Part shown: one piece after another, positions 1 through 9,603 of the stretch | Layout: the number at the start of each line of letters is the position of its first letter | Position numbering within the stretch: position 1 is the stretch's first letter | Source of the DNA: an uncultured Lachnospiraceae bacterium | Lineage (GTDB): Bacteria; Bacillota; Clostridia; Lachnospirales; Lachnospiraceae | Assembly: GCA_947177165.1 (NCBI GenBank) | Contig: CAMWTP010000004.1 | Coordinates: 1-64,000 of the forward strand | DNA length: 64,000 nucleotides | Direction of reading: 5' to 3' | The notes under the pieces: model-generated | Database searches by the model: none | The model's input: the letters and a program-made list of their open reading frames with translations, nothing else | What the model was told of the DNA's origin: nothing | Program-made: the position numbers and the translations under genes

Positions 1-555
1 TCCGCGAAATCCCATCGGCCCTGATTCTCCTCTCTCCCCAGGACAGCCGGGCGGTCCCGGTTCCCCTCTCTCCCCAGGGCAGCCGGGCGGTCCTGGTTCT
101 CCGCGCGGTCCCATCGGTCCTGGTTCCCCTCTCTCTCCGGGACCGCCGAAAGGTTCCGGTTCTCCGCGAAATCCCATCGGCCCTGATTCTCCTCTCTCCC
201 CAGGACAGCCGGGCGGTTCTGGTTCTCCTCTCTCTCCGGGACAGCCGGAAGATCCCGTTTCCCCGCGAAATCCCATTGCGGCAGATTCTAGCGGACAATC
301 GGAAAGACCAGATTCCTTTTCCGCTTCGTTTTCGTGATAGCTGGAAGAATCCTTTTTTTGATATTGCTGGGGTCCTGTATGCTGCGTCTGACTGGACACG
401 GCAGAATTTGTCCCAGCTTTCGAATTTATGGGGGACTGTAATGCATTTTGATTGTAGTTCTGATTATAATTGGGATGAGAAGATCTGTTAGGAATCCTCC
501 CCATATTGAACAGATTTGGTGGATTAAACAGCCAGTTTGGATTAAAGTTATTCAA
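1..555 (-). CDS. collagen-like Gly-X-Y repeat protein (partial, C-terminus outside window)
   Basis: Read on the minus strand, the segment from about position 280 to the left edge is an almost unbroken Gly-X-Y collagen array, with recurring triplets such as GCPGERGEP and GPMGFRGEP. Two positions carry Glu where Gly is expected (around 154-156 and 217-219). The N-terminal ~90 residues are not collagen: they are Asn/Pro/Phe-rich ([16 protein letters not shown]) and then Ser/Gln-rich. I chose the TTG at 555 because AGGTG lies 7 bases before it; the first ATG (about 505) has no such site. Bacterial collagen-like proteins are usually surface, exosporium or phage-tail fibres; a spore or cell-surface filament is my inference. 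Cysteine recurs inside the triplets, which is unusual. No signal peptide is visible. Confidence 0.8.
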   Translation of the reverse strand, partial: MNNFNPNWLFNPPNLFNMGRIPNRSSHPNYNQNYNQNALQSPINSKAGTNSAVSSQTQHTGPQQYQKKDSSSYHENEAEKESGLSDCPLESAAMGFRGETGSSGCPGERGEPEPPGCPGERGESGPMGFRGEPEPFGGPGERGEPGPMGPRGEPGPPGCPGERGEPGPPGCPGERGESGPMGFRG

Positions 556-816
556 TGTGTATCACCTCGTACATATAAGATACTGCGTAAGAAACTGTCG
601 GAAAATAACCGGTTCGTTAAGATTTATTCGACACCATCCACATTCGTTATTTTTCAACAGTTTCTAATCATGTATTTGTCATATTAAATTATATGCACGA
701 AAAGAGATTTCGGTTTTAAAAAATCGACCTTTTGCGACAGCATTTTTTCCGCCCAAATGTATCAACCCGGTTCTGTTCCTTTATGAAATCCACAAGCTTC
801 CCCGGCAGAAGTTTTT

Positions 817-1293
817 TTATTTTGGCTTTCTCTTCACGATACATCCGTGCTCGACAGTATAATCGCGTATATCCGCATGGAAGCCTGTCCAATCGTCGGG
901 AATATCCACAACCCAGCCATACCTGCGCAAATAGTATTTGCCGTTCTTTCTCTCAAACATTACTTCGCACACGTTTGCGACCTTTATCCCATAATACACA
1001 AGATATACGTTATAATCCTCGTCCAGTCGCACCTCCGACAGCTCGTGGTCGGTCATTGTCTCTCCCTCATGACAGGCGAACTTCTGTACAATATTGTCAA
1101 GCCCGCATAGATCCTTAGCCAACCCGGCTATAAAACCGCGCAGCTCCTCGAACCCGCATGGCGCGTCCTCCATATCAAAAGTGATGCAGTAATCCCTGTA
1201 ATCCGACATGATGACTTCCTCGCCATTATTTAGCACAAGCTTGTCCGGATCGGTTATAAACTTGCCAATGTCTCCGTATCTGTTAAGTTTCAT
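817..1293 (-). CDS. hypothetical protein, 158 aa
   Basis: Soluble acidic protein of 158 residues with no family that I recognise. AAAGGAGG lies a few bases before the ATG, so start and expression look real. It has no membrane segment or signal peptide; the C-terminus is basic (KRKPK). It contains four scattered cysteines and a Trp/Tyr-rich region around residues 118-140 (YYLRRYGWVVDIPDDWTGF). It stands alone between the collagen-like gene and lysS, with about 200-260 bp gaps on each side. Confidence 0.75.
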   Translation of the reverse strand: MKLNRYGDIGKFITDPDKLVLNNGEEVIMSDYRDYCITFDMEDAPCGFEELRGFIAGLAKDLCGLDNIVQKFACHEGETMTDHELSEVRLDEDYNVYLVYYGIKVANVCEVMFERKNGKYYLRRYGWVVDIPDDWTGFHADIRDYTVEHGCIVKRKPK

Positions 1294-1429
1294 ATGTCCT
1301 CCTTTTGTAAGTTTTCAATCAATCTATTTCAATCAACCGCGGTCTCTTTGCCAATTCTTGATACAGCTGACAAAAAATAAGTTCCTGCGCAGGTTGCATC
1401 ACTTATTTTCCTACCGCTCCCTATGAGAT

Positions 1430-1484
1430 GAAACAGCAAATCCCCATGCCATAAATGGCACAGGGATCATGTAACTTCTGTTTC
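1430..1484. repeat. nested inverted repeat downstream of lysS
   Basis: A 55-bp imperfect palindrome: outer arms GAAACAG/CTGTTTC enclose ATCCC/GGGAT and TGCCAT/ATGGCA around a 2-base centre. It lies just 3' of the lysS stop but has no T-run on either strand, so it is not an ordinary intrinsic terminator. It could be a transcript-end structure or a small dispersed repeat. Confidence 0.5.
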
Positions 1485-1497
1485 GTAATACCAACTT

Positions 1498-3015
1498 TTA
1501 TTTATCCAGACTCTTTAGCGTCGGGAAGGCGAGCACATCTCGAATCGAAGGAGAGTTCGTCATCATCATAACCATTCTGTCGATACCAAACCCAATACCT
1601 CCTGTCGGCGGCATACCGATGCTGAGTGCATTCAAAAAGTCCTCATCTGTATGGTTTGCTTCCGCATCCCCTACTGCCAGAAGCTCCTCCTGCGCAGCAA
1701 AGCGTGCCCTCTGGTCAATCGGGTCATTCAGCTCCGAATAAGCGTTTGCCATCTCCCAGCCGTTCATGAAGAACTCAAAGCGCTCCACATACTCGGGATT
1801 CTCCGGCTTTTTCTTGGTCAGCGGGGATATTTCAATCGGGTGGTCCATGACAAAGGTCGGCTGAATTAAGTGCTCCTCAACGAACTCCTCGAAAAACAGA
1901 TTCAAAATATCACCCTTCTTGTGATGTTCTTCAAATTCCACATGCTTCTCCTTCGCAGCGGCCCTTGCTTCCTCCAAGGTGTGAATCTCATTGAAATCAA
2001 CGCCGGAATACTTCCTGACCGCATCCACCATCGTGATGCGCTCAAACGGCTTTGACAAATCCATCTGGTGCTCGCCGTATGTGAGAATCTCTGAGCCTGT
2101 CACCTCTTTTGCCACATAGCGGTAAAGATTCTCTGTCAGGTCCATCATGCCGTGATAATCAGTGTACGCCTGATACAGCTCCATCAACGTAAACTCAGGA
2201 TTGTGCCGCGTGTCAAGTCCCTCATTGCGAAACACGCGGCCGATCTCGTAGACGCGCTCCATGCCGCCCACGATCAGTCTCTTTAAGTACAGCTCCAGCG
2301 AAATGCGCAGCTTCAAATCCTCGTCGAGCGCATTGAAGTGTGTCTCAAACGGTCTTGCCGCTGCACCGCCTGCGTTTGACACAAGCATCGGCGTCTCCAC
2401 CTCCATAAAGCCCTGGTCATCCAGATAACGGCGAATGCTGGAGATCACCTTGGAACGCTTAATAAAAGTATCCTTCACCTCGGCGTTCATGATCAAGTCC
2501 ACATAGCGCTGGCGATAGCGTGTATCGGTGTCTGTCAGCCCGTGAAATTTTTCCGGAAGAATCTGCAAGCTCTTTGATAACAGTGTCACCGACGCAGCGT
2601 GAATGGACATCTCGCCTGTCTTCGTCTTAAATACCTCTCCGCTGATACCAAGGATATCTCCCACATCATATTTCTTGAAGTCTGCATAGGGCTCCTCCCC
2701 AATGCTGTCCCTTGCGACATAGCACTGGATGCTTCCCTTTAAGTCCTGTATGTTGCAGAATGACGCTTTTCCCATGACACGCTTGAACATCATGCGGCCT
2801 GCAATCGTCACATTCGTTCCCTCCAGCGCGTCAAAATTGTCTTTTACGTCCTGGCTGTGATGTGTGACATCAAATCTGGTGATCTGAAACGGGTCCTTTC
2901 CTGCTTCCTGCAGTGCCGCAAGCTTCTCCCTGCGTATCCTTAAAAGCTGGTTGATATCTTGCTGCTGGTTACTCTGATTCTTTTGATTGTTCTGACTATT
3001 ATTCTCCTGTGACAC
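1498..3015 (-). CDS. lysS: lysyl-tRNA synthetase (class II)
   Basis: Charges tRNA-Lys with lysine in the cytoplasm. The protein has the OB-fold anticodon-binding domain (roughly residues 60-165) followed by the class II catalytic core: motif 2 around FRNEGLDTRHNPEFT and motif 3 at GGIGFGIDRMVM. About 505 residues is the normal size. An ATG 18 bases upstream is in frame, but AGAGGAG sits six bases before the GTG at 3015, which I take as the start. The N-terminus carries a Gln/Asn-rich tail of about 20 residues before the conserved part. It follows greA in the same direction, the usual clostridial arrangement. Confidence 0.95.
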   Translation of the reverse strand: MSQENNSQNNQKNQSNQQQDINQLLRIRREKLAALQEAGKDPFQITRFDVTHHSQDVKDNFDALEGTNVTIAGRMMFKRVMGKASFCNIQDLKGSIQCYVARDSIGEEPYADFKKYDVGDILGISGEVFKTKTGEMSIHAASVTLLSKSLQILPEKFHGLTDTDTRYRQRYVDLIMNAEVKDTFIKRSKVISSIRRYLDDQGFMEVETPMLVSNAGGAAARPFETHFNALDEDLKLRISLELYLKRLIVGGMERVYEIGRVFRNEGLDTRHNPEFTLMELYQAYTDYHGMMDLTENLYRYVAKEVTGSEILTYGEHQMDLSKPFERITMVDAVRKYSGVDFNEIHTLEEARAAAKEKHVEFEEHHKKGDILNLFFEEFVEEHLIQPTFVMDHPIEISPLTKKKPENPEYVERFEFFMNGWEMANAYSELNDPIDQRARFAAQEELLAVGDAEANHTDEDFLNALSIGMPPTGGIGFGIDRMVMMMTNSPSIRDVLAFPTLKSLDK

Positions 3016-3140
3016 AAAAATTTCTCCTCTCATTATCTCTCACCCGCCAGAATAATGACTCTGCCATTCTTCCCGCATGACGCCTTAGAAGTTCTTAGGC
3101 GGTGTCCTTTAGCGCCTTAGAACTTTAAAGACTTCATGCT

Positions 3141-3629
3141 TTATTCCGGCTTGTAAATATCTAATATTGTATACTCAATCACTCCCGCTGGAGCCTCCAC
3201 TGTCACGACATCACCTCTTTGGGCGCCAAGCAGCGCTTTACCGAGCGGCGACTCGTTGGAAATCTTTCCTTTCAGGCTGTTTGCCTCCGTCGCACCCACA
3301 ATCTTAAACTCCATCTCGTCGTCAAACTCGTTGTCCTTCACTTTGACTGCAAGTCCGAAACTGACTCTGTCAAGATCGTGTCCGTCCTCATCCAGATCGC
3401 CGACTTCCACGTTTTTCAGGATTTTCTCGAGCTCCTCGATGCGAGCCTCGATGTCGCGCTGCTCATCCTTAGCCGCATCGTACTCCGCATTCTCCGAGAG
3501 ATCCCCCTGCTCTCTTGCTTCCTTGATCTTCTGCGCTACCTCTTTTCGTTTGACGACTTTGAGCTCGTGCAGCTCATCCTCATATTTTTTCAATCCCTCA
3601 CGTGTCAATAAATTCTTCTTTGTTTCCAT
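3141..3629 (-). CDS. greA: transcription elongation factor GreA
   Basis: Rescues backtracked RNA polymerase by stimulating transcript cleavage through the secondary channel. The 162-residue protein has the N-terminal antiparallel coiled coil with the acidic tip (LSENAEYDAAKDEQ, about residues 40-55) and the C-terminal FKBP-like domain ending in the family signature (ISNESPLGKALLGAQRGD). The frame stays open upstream, but the ATG at 3629 has AAAGGGAG before it and matches the family start. It is the gene before lysS; the 125-bp gap between them holds a near-palindrome (CGCCTTAGAAGTTCTTAGGCG-like, about 3081-3101). Confidence 0.95.
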   Translation of the reverse strand: METKKNLLTREGLKKYEDELHELKVVKRKEVAQKIKEAREQGDLSENAEYDAAKDEQRDIEARIEELEKILKNVEVGDLDEDGHDLDRVSFGLAVKVKDNEFDDEMEFKIVGATEANSLKGKISNESPLGKALLGAQRGDVVTVEAPAGVIEYTILDIYKPE

Positions 3630-3838
3630 GTGATTACTCCCTTTCACTACTTCATATTTTTTATAATAATAACAGCGAAACCTGATATATTCCTGTTCGT
3701 TATAAACTAGCATATTATAGCCTTTTTTAAGTGTCATGTCAAGATATTGAAACGCATTCTGAACCCTGTAAAATGAAACTCTAACTACCCGGTAAATCAG
3801 AAAAAATGATGCTCCAAATGAATGCTCTTCAGCAATCC

Positions 3839-5191
3839 TCAAAAACCACTGATTCCCAGATCTTCAAAATCCGCCTCTATGTTGGTATAATACCGGGATG
3901 ATTCCGTGATCAGCCCAAGTGCCTTGTCGGTCAGATAGAAGTTCGTATCCCATTCATTCCGCCTGTCAAAATGGTTCATCCAATACTCGCCTGTATCATT
4001 CTCCCAGAACCACATACAATGAAAAGCACCACTGTCAATGAAAGCCTCCAGATCCCAGTCCTCCCCGACGACATCGCAAAACTGCAGCACTTTTCCCGTG
4101 TGCATGTCGATCGTAATACCATTCTCCCACTCATTCGGGTGATTGGCACCCCGAAAAGAATTGAACTCGTATATGCGCATGGAGAGATAATTCTCATCCA
4201 TTCTTGTAATGATATAATTCCGGTCAATGCTCCCATACATATGCCCCTGCGGCTGAAACGTCCCCACATTGCCGCCACTGGAGTACAGAAAGGATTCTCT
4301 TATGCGGCTATTGATGGAAGCCTGCAGCTTTTTCATCTCTGCGTCATCATCTGCACCGGACAGACGAACCTCCGGATACGTGTAGGAATAAAAAAAGGCA
4401 TCTCTTATCAAAGCATTGACAGAATCCTGCAGACTTTTCATCTCTGCGTCGTCATATGCCGCATACATACTAATCCTGGGATACAATATTGTTATATACA
4501 TATCCAGACGTTCATCCTCATAGGTATACAACATCGTCCACAAATCATACGAATCGGTCTCACCCCTCTGTTCGTGAGGGCACATCTCAATGCGTTCATC
4601 GCGCTCAACTGGTCCGCTCTCTGCACAATAACGCACCGGATATGGAAGCTGCATCTCCCCGGAAACAGCATGAACATACACACTGTCTGCTCTCATCTTT
4701 GTGACAAAATCAGAGTCCTCATTCTCTGACCAAACCAAATCCCCTGCAAGAACCGGCTCATACTGACCGTCAAATGTATACCATCCGCTGTCCTCATCAT
4801 AGGCGTACGACAGCCTTTCCATCCAGAGATTTCCTTCTCCCTCCAGCAATAGTTCACAATCATAACTCCCGCCGCTCCCAAAGGCCATATCACTGTCATC
4901 CCCAGCAGTGCCAAAATACACCTGATATGTGCCCTCAATTCCATGCCCGCGGAGTCCTTCCTGAATGTAAAGCAGCATCTGCTGATAAACCTCCGGCAAT
5001 GTTGACGACGACACTTCTTCTGATAAAATCGTCTCTTCCGATAATGCTGCTTCTTCTGGCAATGACACTTCCCCTGTATGGTTCCCTGTACTTTCAAGAG
5101 CCGCTTTCTCCGTGCTCCCACATCCTGTCAGCAAAGCCGCCAGCAACGCGCAGATGCTCCCTGCACAGAATAACTTACTCCATTTCCGCAT
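3839..5191 (-). CDS. lipoprotein with DUF3298/RsiV-like C-terminus and internal duplication
   Basis: A 450-residue protein with a lipoprotein signal peptide ([12 protein letters not shown]... with lipobox LLTGC), so it is probably anchored on the outer face of the membrane. The C-terminal third contains EFNSFRGANHPNEWENG followed by a Thr-Gly-Lys turn, which resembles the GGAHP-type motif of DUF3298/RsiV ectodomains; this assignment is tentative. Residues about 245-320 hold a tandem duplication: DDAEMKSLQDSVNALIRDAF is followed by DDAEMKKLQASINSRIRESF. The chosen ATG at 5191 overlaps the end of dusB by 17 bases and has GGGGTG upstream, indicating translational coupling. It sits between dusB and greA, where many relatives have no gene. 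Confidence 0.8.
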   Translation of the reverse strand: MRKWSKLFCAGSICALLAALLTGCGSTEKAALESTGNHTGEVSLPEEAALSEETILSEEVSSSTLPEVYQQMLLYIQEGLRGHGIEGTYQVYFGTAGDDSDMAFGSGGSYDCELLLEGEGNLWMERLSYAYDEDSGWYTFDGQYEPVLAGDLVWSENEDSDFVTKMRADSVYVHAVSGEMQLPYPVRYCAESGPVERDERIEMCPHEQRGETDSYDLWTMLYTYEDERLDMYITILYPRISMYAAYDDAEMKSLQDSVNALIRDAFFYSYTYPEVRLSGADDDAEMKKLQASINSRIRESFLYSSGGNVGTFQPQGHMYGSIDRNYIITRMDENYLSMRIYEFNSFRGANHPNEWENGITIDMHTGKVLQFCDVVGEDWDLEAFIDSGAFHCMWFWENDTGEYWMNHFDRRNEWDTNFYLTDKALGLITESSRYYTNIEADFEDLGISGF

Positions 5192-6197
5192 GGGACACCC
5201 CGCTTTCCAGAAACATTTTCTGAATCCCTGCGACAAGCTCTGCATAAGTCTCCATCTCATTCACCATCCTGCGCAGCTTTGCCGAATGCGGATAGCCAGC
5301 CGTGTACCATGCCACGTGCTTCCGCATCTCGCGCACAGCAATATACTCTCCCTTACAGTCGAGCTGCAGCCTGGCATGTTTTAAGATTGTGTCACATACC
5401 GCTTCCCTGGATGGTCTCTCTGGCACGATGCCTGTGTCAAGATAGCTGTTGATTTCACGAAATATCCACGGATTTCCGCGGCTTGCCCTGCCCACCATGA
5501 TGCCGTCGCATCCCGTTTCTTCCAGCAGTCTTGCCGCCGAGACAGCGTCGGTCACATCTCCGTTTCCGATGACCGGAATGCGCACCGCCTGCTTGACCTG
5601 TCTGATGATATCCCAGTCCGCCTTTCCAGAATAGTACTGCTCCCTGGTTCTGCCGTGCACTGCGACCGCCGCCGCACCGTTCGCCTCAGCAATCTGCGCA
5701 ATCTCCACGGCATTGACGGTATCGTCGTCAAATCCCTTCCTGATCTTTACCGTAACAGGCTTTGTGACCGCGTGGGAAACGGCGTAAATGATTTCCCCGG
5801 CAAGCTTAGGATCTTTCATCAGGGCGCTTCCCTCGCGATTGTTGACCACCTTCGGCACAGGACATCCCATATTGATATCGAGTATGGCAAACGGGCGCTC
5901 CTCGATGCGCGCCGCAGTCTCTGCCATAATAGCCGGATCCGAGCCAAACAGCTGCAGCGATACCGGCATTTCCTCCGGGTGAATCTCCATCAGCGCTTCT
6001 GTATTTTTGTTGTTGAAATGCACTGCCTTGGCGCTGACCATCTCCATGCACAAAAGTCCCGCTCCCAGCTCCTTACAAATCAATCGAAATGGCAGGTCTG
6101 TAACCCCTGCCATCGGTGCGAGCATCACGTTATTTTCAAGGATGACATCCCCGATTTTCAACTGTCTTCTGACTGCACTATCTGTTGTTTTTTTCAT
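5175..6197 (-). CDS. dusB: tRNA-dihydrouridine synthase (DusB/NifR3)
   Basis: FMN-dependent enzyme that reduces uridines in tRNA D-loops to dihydrouridine. The TIM barrel starts with the FMN-binding segment [14 protein letters not shown]; the catalytic cysteine lies in [12 protein letters not shown], and GNGDVTD plus [15 protein letters not shown] are the conserved phosphate-binding region. 340 residues is slightly longer than usual, with a normal helical C-terminal domain. The start overlaps the coaX stop by 20 bases, so coaX, dusB and the lipoprotein gene look like one transcript. Confidence 0.95.
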   Translation of the reverse strand: MKKTTDSAVRRQLKIGDVILENNVMLAPMAGVTDLPFRLICKELGAGLLCMEMVSAKAVHFNNKNTEALMEIHPEEMPVSLQLFGSDPAIMAETAARIEERPFAILDINMGCPVPKVVNNREGSALMKDPKLAGEIIYAVSHAVTKPVTVKIRKGFDDDTVNAVEIAQIAEANGAAAVAVHGRTREQYYSGKADWDIIRQVKQAVRIPVIGNGDVTDAVSAARLLEETGCDGIMVGRASRGNPWIFREINSYLDTGIVPERPSREAVCDTILKHARLQLDCKGEYIAVREMRKHVAWYTAGYPHSAKLRRMVNEMETYAELVAGIQKMFLESGVSHAEME

Positions 6198-6948
6198 AGA
6201 TAATCCTAAGTCCCTCCAGTGTCAGTACACTGTTGTATTCCTGTATCACATCCGTCTCCTCTGCGATGATGCGCCCGAGTCCTCCAGTCGCCACCACTTT
6301 GAGGTTATCGTAACCCGTTTCCTTTTTCACACGGTTCACGATATACTCTGTCTGTCCGATCTGGCCATACACAAGTCCTGCCTGCATACTCGAGATTGTC
6401 TCCTGCGCTAAAATCGACGCCGGTTTCCTGATCTCGATCTCAGGAAGCTTTGCCGCATCCTCCCAGAGCGCCTTCGCCGAAATGCGGATACCCGGCGCTG
6501 TGATTCCTGCACAGAAACACCCTTTCTCATCCACAAGGTCATAGGTCGTCGCGGTGCCAAAATCCAGGACAAGCACCGGTCCCCCGTATAATTCATATGC
6601 AGCAACTGCGTCAACGATGCGGTCCGGACCAATTTCTTTTGGATTTTCTGTCACAATTCTGATCCCCGTCCTGACTCCGACTCCCACGATCATGAGTTTC
6701 TCAATCACGTAGCGCCTGATACCGCCTGTGAGTGAGTGCATCACGTTTGGCACGACACTCGCAATGATTGCGCCCTCGATATCCCTGGTATTGACGCGAT
6801 TCTTGGACAGCAGCTCTGTGATCAGCACGCCGTACTCGTCCGAAGTCCGCTGTGTCTTTGCCATCAGCCGGAACGTCGTGACCAGATTCTTTTTGTCATA
6901 CACCCCAAACGTAATATTTGTATTTCCGACATCAACTACTAAAATCAT
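6178..6948 (-). CDS. coaX: type III pantothenate kinase
   Basis: First step of coenzyme A synthesis: phosphorylation of pantothenate. Acetate/sugar-kinase fold with the phosphate motif DVGNTN at the N-terminus, the pantothenate-binding [16 protein letters not shown] and the second nucleotide motif [14 protein letters not shown]. 256 residues is typical. I start at the ATG of [11 protein letters not shown]; the open frame upstream encodes no conserved residues and contains the purine-rich binding site (GGAGAGGGAGCAGGG). It overlaps dusB by 20 bases. Confidence 0.95.
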   Translation of the reverse strand: MILVVDVGNTNITFGVYDKKNLVTTFRLMAKTQRTSDEYGVLITELLSKNRVNTRDIEGAIIASVVPNVMHSLTGGIRRYVIEKLMIVGVGVRTGIRIVTENPKEIGPDRIVDAVAAYELYGGPVLVLDFGTATTYDLVDEKGCFCAGITAPGIRISAKALWEDAAKLPEIEIRKPASILAQETISSMQAGLVYGQIGQTEYIVNRVKKETGYDNLKVVATGGLGRIIAEETDVIQEYNSVLTLEGLRIIYEKNNR

Positions 6949-7056
6949 ACCCTGCTCCCTCTCCTTTAGCCACCTTAGGACTGCCATTTTTTTCCATGTA
7001 AGGTTTAGAACTTCCCAGCGTTTTGTCCCATGGCATAACGTCTTTCGAAATTCTTC

Positions 7057-7380
7057 TCACATTGCAAAGACCCTATAAAAAAGACTCAGCGACTCCAGCA
7101 GCTCCTGCCGCTGCATCCGGATCTCCCTGACCAGAAGACCGCTGCTGATCTCATCATACAGGATATCCTCCTCGTAGGCATCCGTCTCAAGGCTCACACT
7201 TCCGTCCTCCTCAAATACGATCGTGAACACGCCGCCGACTTCCTCCGTGAACAACACACATATAATATGCAGTTCCTCTTTGATGGATTCAGGTATTTTG
7301 CTAAACTTTTCATTAAAATAATATTTCTGCTCATAGGCATTTGCCCCGCACAAGACGATGCGTCCGCTGTTTTCCTCCAT
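7057..7380 (-). CDS. conserved hypothetical protein, DUF6145-like
   Basis: A 107-residue acidic soluble protein (RIVLCGANAYEQKYYFNEKF... VLFTEEVGGVFTIVFEEDGS). It resembles a small family I know from Lachnospiraceae as DUF6145; that name comes from memory and should be checked. Two ATGs are in frame; the second, at 7380, has GGAGG five bases upstream and is chosen. It lies between birA and coaX on the same strand and may belong to that transcript. The function is unknown. Confidence 0.75.
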   Translation of the reverse strand: MEENSGRIVLCGANAYEQKYYFNEKFSKIPESIKEELHIICVLFTEEVGGVFTIVFEEDGSVSLETDAYEEDILYDEISSGLLVREIRMQRQELLESLSLFYRVFAM

Positions 7381-7452
7381 ATAGACCTCCATGATTCTCT
7401 GGTGTGAGAAGAATGCCGCTTACAGCGTCACAAACAATCCATGTGAAACTTT

Positions 7453-8448
7453 TTACACTACATATCCATAAAGACCGCGCACCGATACCTCGCCCGCATA
7501 GACCAGCACGGTCTCTCCATCACTCCTGCGCTCAACGATCAGTTCCCCCTTCTCATTGATGCCTCTGGCGATACCGTCATACTCTCCCTTTGGGTCCAGG
7601 ACACGCACTTCCCTGTCGCGGTTGACCAGATAGCGATTGTACTTGTCCACCAGACCGGAAAAGTCCCAATTCTTCTCAAAGACAGTATAATTTTCTTCAA
7701 AATAATGCAGCACACGCGCCACCAGTTTCGCGCGTTTTATCATTTCCCCGCCCTCGATATAGAGGGATGTCGCCTTATCCTGTATCTCCGGCGCCATCTG
7801 TTCCTGATTTACATTGATGCCGGCGCCAATTACGACATAGTGGATGCCATCAAGTTCTGCACTCATCTCCGTCAGGATTCCACACACTTTTCTGTTATTG
7901 ATCACAATGTCATTCGGCCACTTGATGCCGCAAGTCTGCGGAAGCAGCTCCTGAACAGCTTCCAGTACCGAGATTGCCATGACAAGTGTCAGCACCGACG
8001 CTTTCTCCGGTCTGCACTGCGGCCGGAGCATCAGCGACATGTAGATATCCTTTCCCGACGGAGATACCCATCCCCTGCCGCGCCTGCCGCGCCCTGCGGT
8101 CTGCATATCCGCCACAACGACTGCCCCTGCCGCCTCCCCTTTTTCCGCAAGGTCTTTGGCATCCAGATTGGTTGAACCTGTCTCCCTGCGAAAAACCAGC
8201 TTCTTTCCAATCCATGCGGTGTCCAGATAGCTCTCGATCTCCACCCCGGTGAACACATCTGCCCCGTCCTTCTCCACAAGCTTATAGCCCTTGTTGTTCT
8301 GCGCCTCGATCACATAGCCGTCCTTCTCCAGCTGCTTGACCGCCTTCCATATCGCTGTGCGCGACACGCCGTAATACTCACAAAGCTCCTGTCCGCTCAC
8401 GTAACCGCCCGCATCGCGGAGCTTTTTCAATATTTCCTCATTTTTCAT
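7453..8448 (-). CDS. birA: bifunctional biotin-[acetyl-CoA-carboxylase] ligase / biotin repressor
   Basis: Attaches biotin to carboxylases and represses biotin genes. Residues 1-60 form a winged helix-turn-helix (YGVSRTAIWKAVKQLEKDGY). The ligase domain follows with the biotinyl-AMP loop GRGRRGRGWVSPSGKD, the IKWPNDIVINNRKVCGIL substrate pocket and the C-terminal SH3-like domain. Length 331 matches group II BirA proteins. A GGGGAAG site precedes the ATG. The N-terminal domain suggests autoregulation or regulation of biotin uptake or synthesis; no biotin operon is in this window. Confidence 0.93.
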   Translation of the reverse strand: MKNEEILKKLRDAGGYVSGQELCEYYGVSRTAIWKAVKQLEKDGYVIEAQNNKGYKLVEKDGADVFTGVEIESYLDTAWIGKKLVFRRETGSTNLDAKDLAEKGEAAGAVVVADMQTAGRGRRGRGWVSPSGKDIYMSLMLRPQCRPEKASVLTLVMAISVLEAVQELLPQTCGIKWPNDIVINNRKVCGILTEMSAELDGIHYVVIGAGINVNQEQMAPEIQDKATSLYIEGGEMIKRAKLVARVLHYFEENYTVFEKNWDFSGLVDKYNRYLVNRDREVRVLDPKGEYDGIARGINEKGELIVERRSDGETVLVYAGEVSVRGLYGYVV

Positions 8449-8488
8449 AATTACTTCCCCATGCCGCTAACTGACATATCCCATCGTC

Positions 8489-9478
8489 TCACGCACCGAG
8501 CGTAGCTGCAATCACGGCTTTAATCGTATGCATGCGGTTCTCCGCCTCGTCAAATACAAGGGACTGCTCTGACTCAAACACCTCGTCTGTCACCTCGAGC
8601 TCTGTAAAACCGTATTTCTCGCCCTGCTCTCTGCCGATCTTTGTCTTCAGGTCATGGAATGCCGGCAGACAGTGAAGGAATACCGACTTTTCACCCGCAT
8701 TGTCCATCACTTCCCTTGTCACCTTGTATGGGGAAAGCTTCCTGATGCGCTCCTCCCACACGCTGTCGGGCTCTCCCATGGACACCCACACATCGGTGTA
8801 GATGACATCTGCGCCCTTCGTCCCTGCGTCCACATCCTCTGTCAGTGTGATCGTGGCGCCTGATGCTTTTGCATACTCCCTGCACTGCGCCACAAGCGCA
8901 TCATCGGGAAAATACTCCTTTGCCGTGCACGCCGTAAAATGCATGCCAAGCTTTGCACATGTGATCATCAGGGAATTGCCCATGTTATAACGGGCATCAC
9001 CCATATATGTGAGTCTGATATCTTTCAGATACCCAAAGTGCTCCCTGATCGTGAGCATATCCGCAAGCATCTGTGTCGGGTGGTATTCATTGGTCAGGCC
9101 ATTCCACACGGGCACACCTGCATATTTAGCCAGTTCCTCTACGATCGCCTGCTCAAAGCCGCGGTACTCGATGCCCTCATACATTCTGCCGAGCACGCGC
9201 GCCGTGTCCGCGATGGACTCCTTCTTGCCAATCTGTGAGCCTGACGGATCGAGATACGTTGTTCCCATACCGAGATCGTGCGCTGCTGTCTCGAAAGAAC
9301 AGCGTGTGCGGGTGCTTGTCTTCTCAAAAATCAGGGCAATATTTTTTCCGCGGAGCGTGTCGTGCAGAATCCCTTTCTTTTTCTTGTCCTTATAATCAGC
9401 CGCCAGGTCGATCAGATACACAATCTCCTCCGGCGTAAAATCTTTCAATGTCAAAAAGCTGCGTCCTTTTAAATCCAT
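8489..9478 (-). CDS. argF: ornithine carbamoyltransferase
   Basis: Makes citrulline from ornithine and carbamoyl phosphate (arginine synthesis, or reversed in arginine catabolism). The carbamoyl-phosphate loop STRTR sits in [16 protein letters not shown], and the ornithine-binding HCLPAFHD is near the C-terminus. 329 residues is normal. AGAGGAGG lies 9-10 bases before the ATG. No other arginine gene is nearby, so anabolic and catabolic roles cannot be separated from context. Confidence 0.94.
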   Translation of the reverse strand: MDLKGRSFLTLKDFTPEEIVYLIDLAADYKDKKKKGILHDTLRGKNIALIFEKTSTRTRCSFETAAHDLGMGTTYLDPSGSQIGKKESIADTARVLGRMYEGIEYRGFEQAIVEELAKYAGVPVWNGLTNEYHPTQMLADMLTIREHFGYLKDIRLTYMGDARYNMGNSLMITCAKLGMHFTACTAKEYFPDDALVAQCREYAKASGATITLTEDVDAGTKGADVIYTDVWVSMGEPDSVWEERIRKLSPYKVTREVMDNAGEKSVFLHCLPAFHDLKTKIGREQGEKYGFTELEVTDEVFESEQSLVFDEAENRMHTIKAVIAATLGA

Positions 9479-9543
9479 TTTACAGAACCTCCTCTAGTAA
9501 ATTCATTAATTATCTATTTTACTACATTTATCCAAAAGGGGCA

Positions 9544-9583
9544 AGAAAAAGCGCAGTTCTTTTACGAACCACGCTCTTTCTTA
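9544..9583 (-). terminator. intrinsic terminator of the SH3/SleB-type hydrolase gene
   Basis: On the minus strand a 14-bp stem with wobble pairs (AAAGAGCGTGGTTC pairing with GAACTGCGCTTTTT, six-base loop) ends in a U-run. It lies about 20 bases after the stop at 9604, and between that gene and argF. Confidence 0.75.
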
Positions 9584-9603
9584 CATCTATTGATATGAAT
9601 TCC

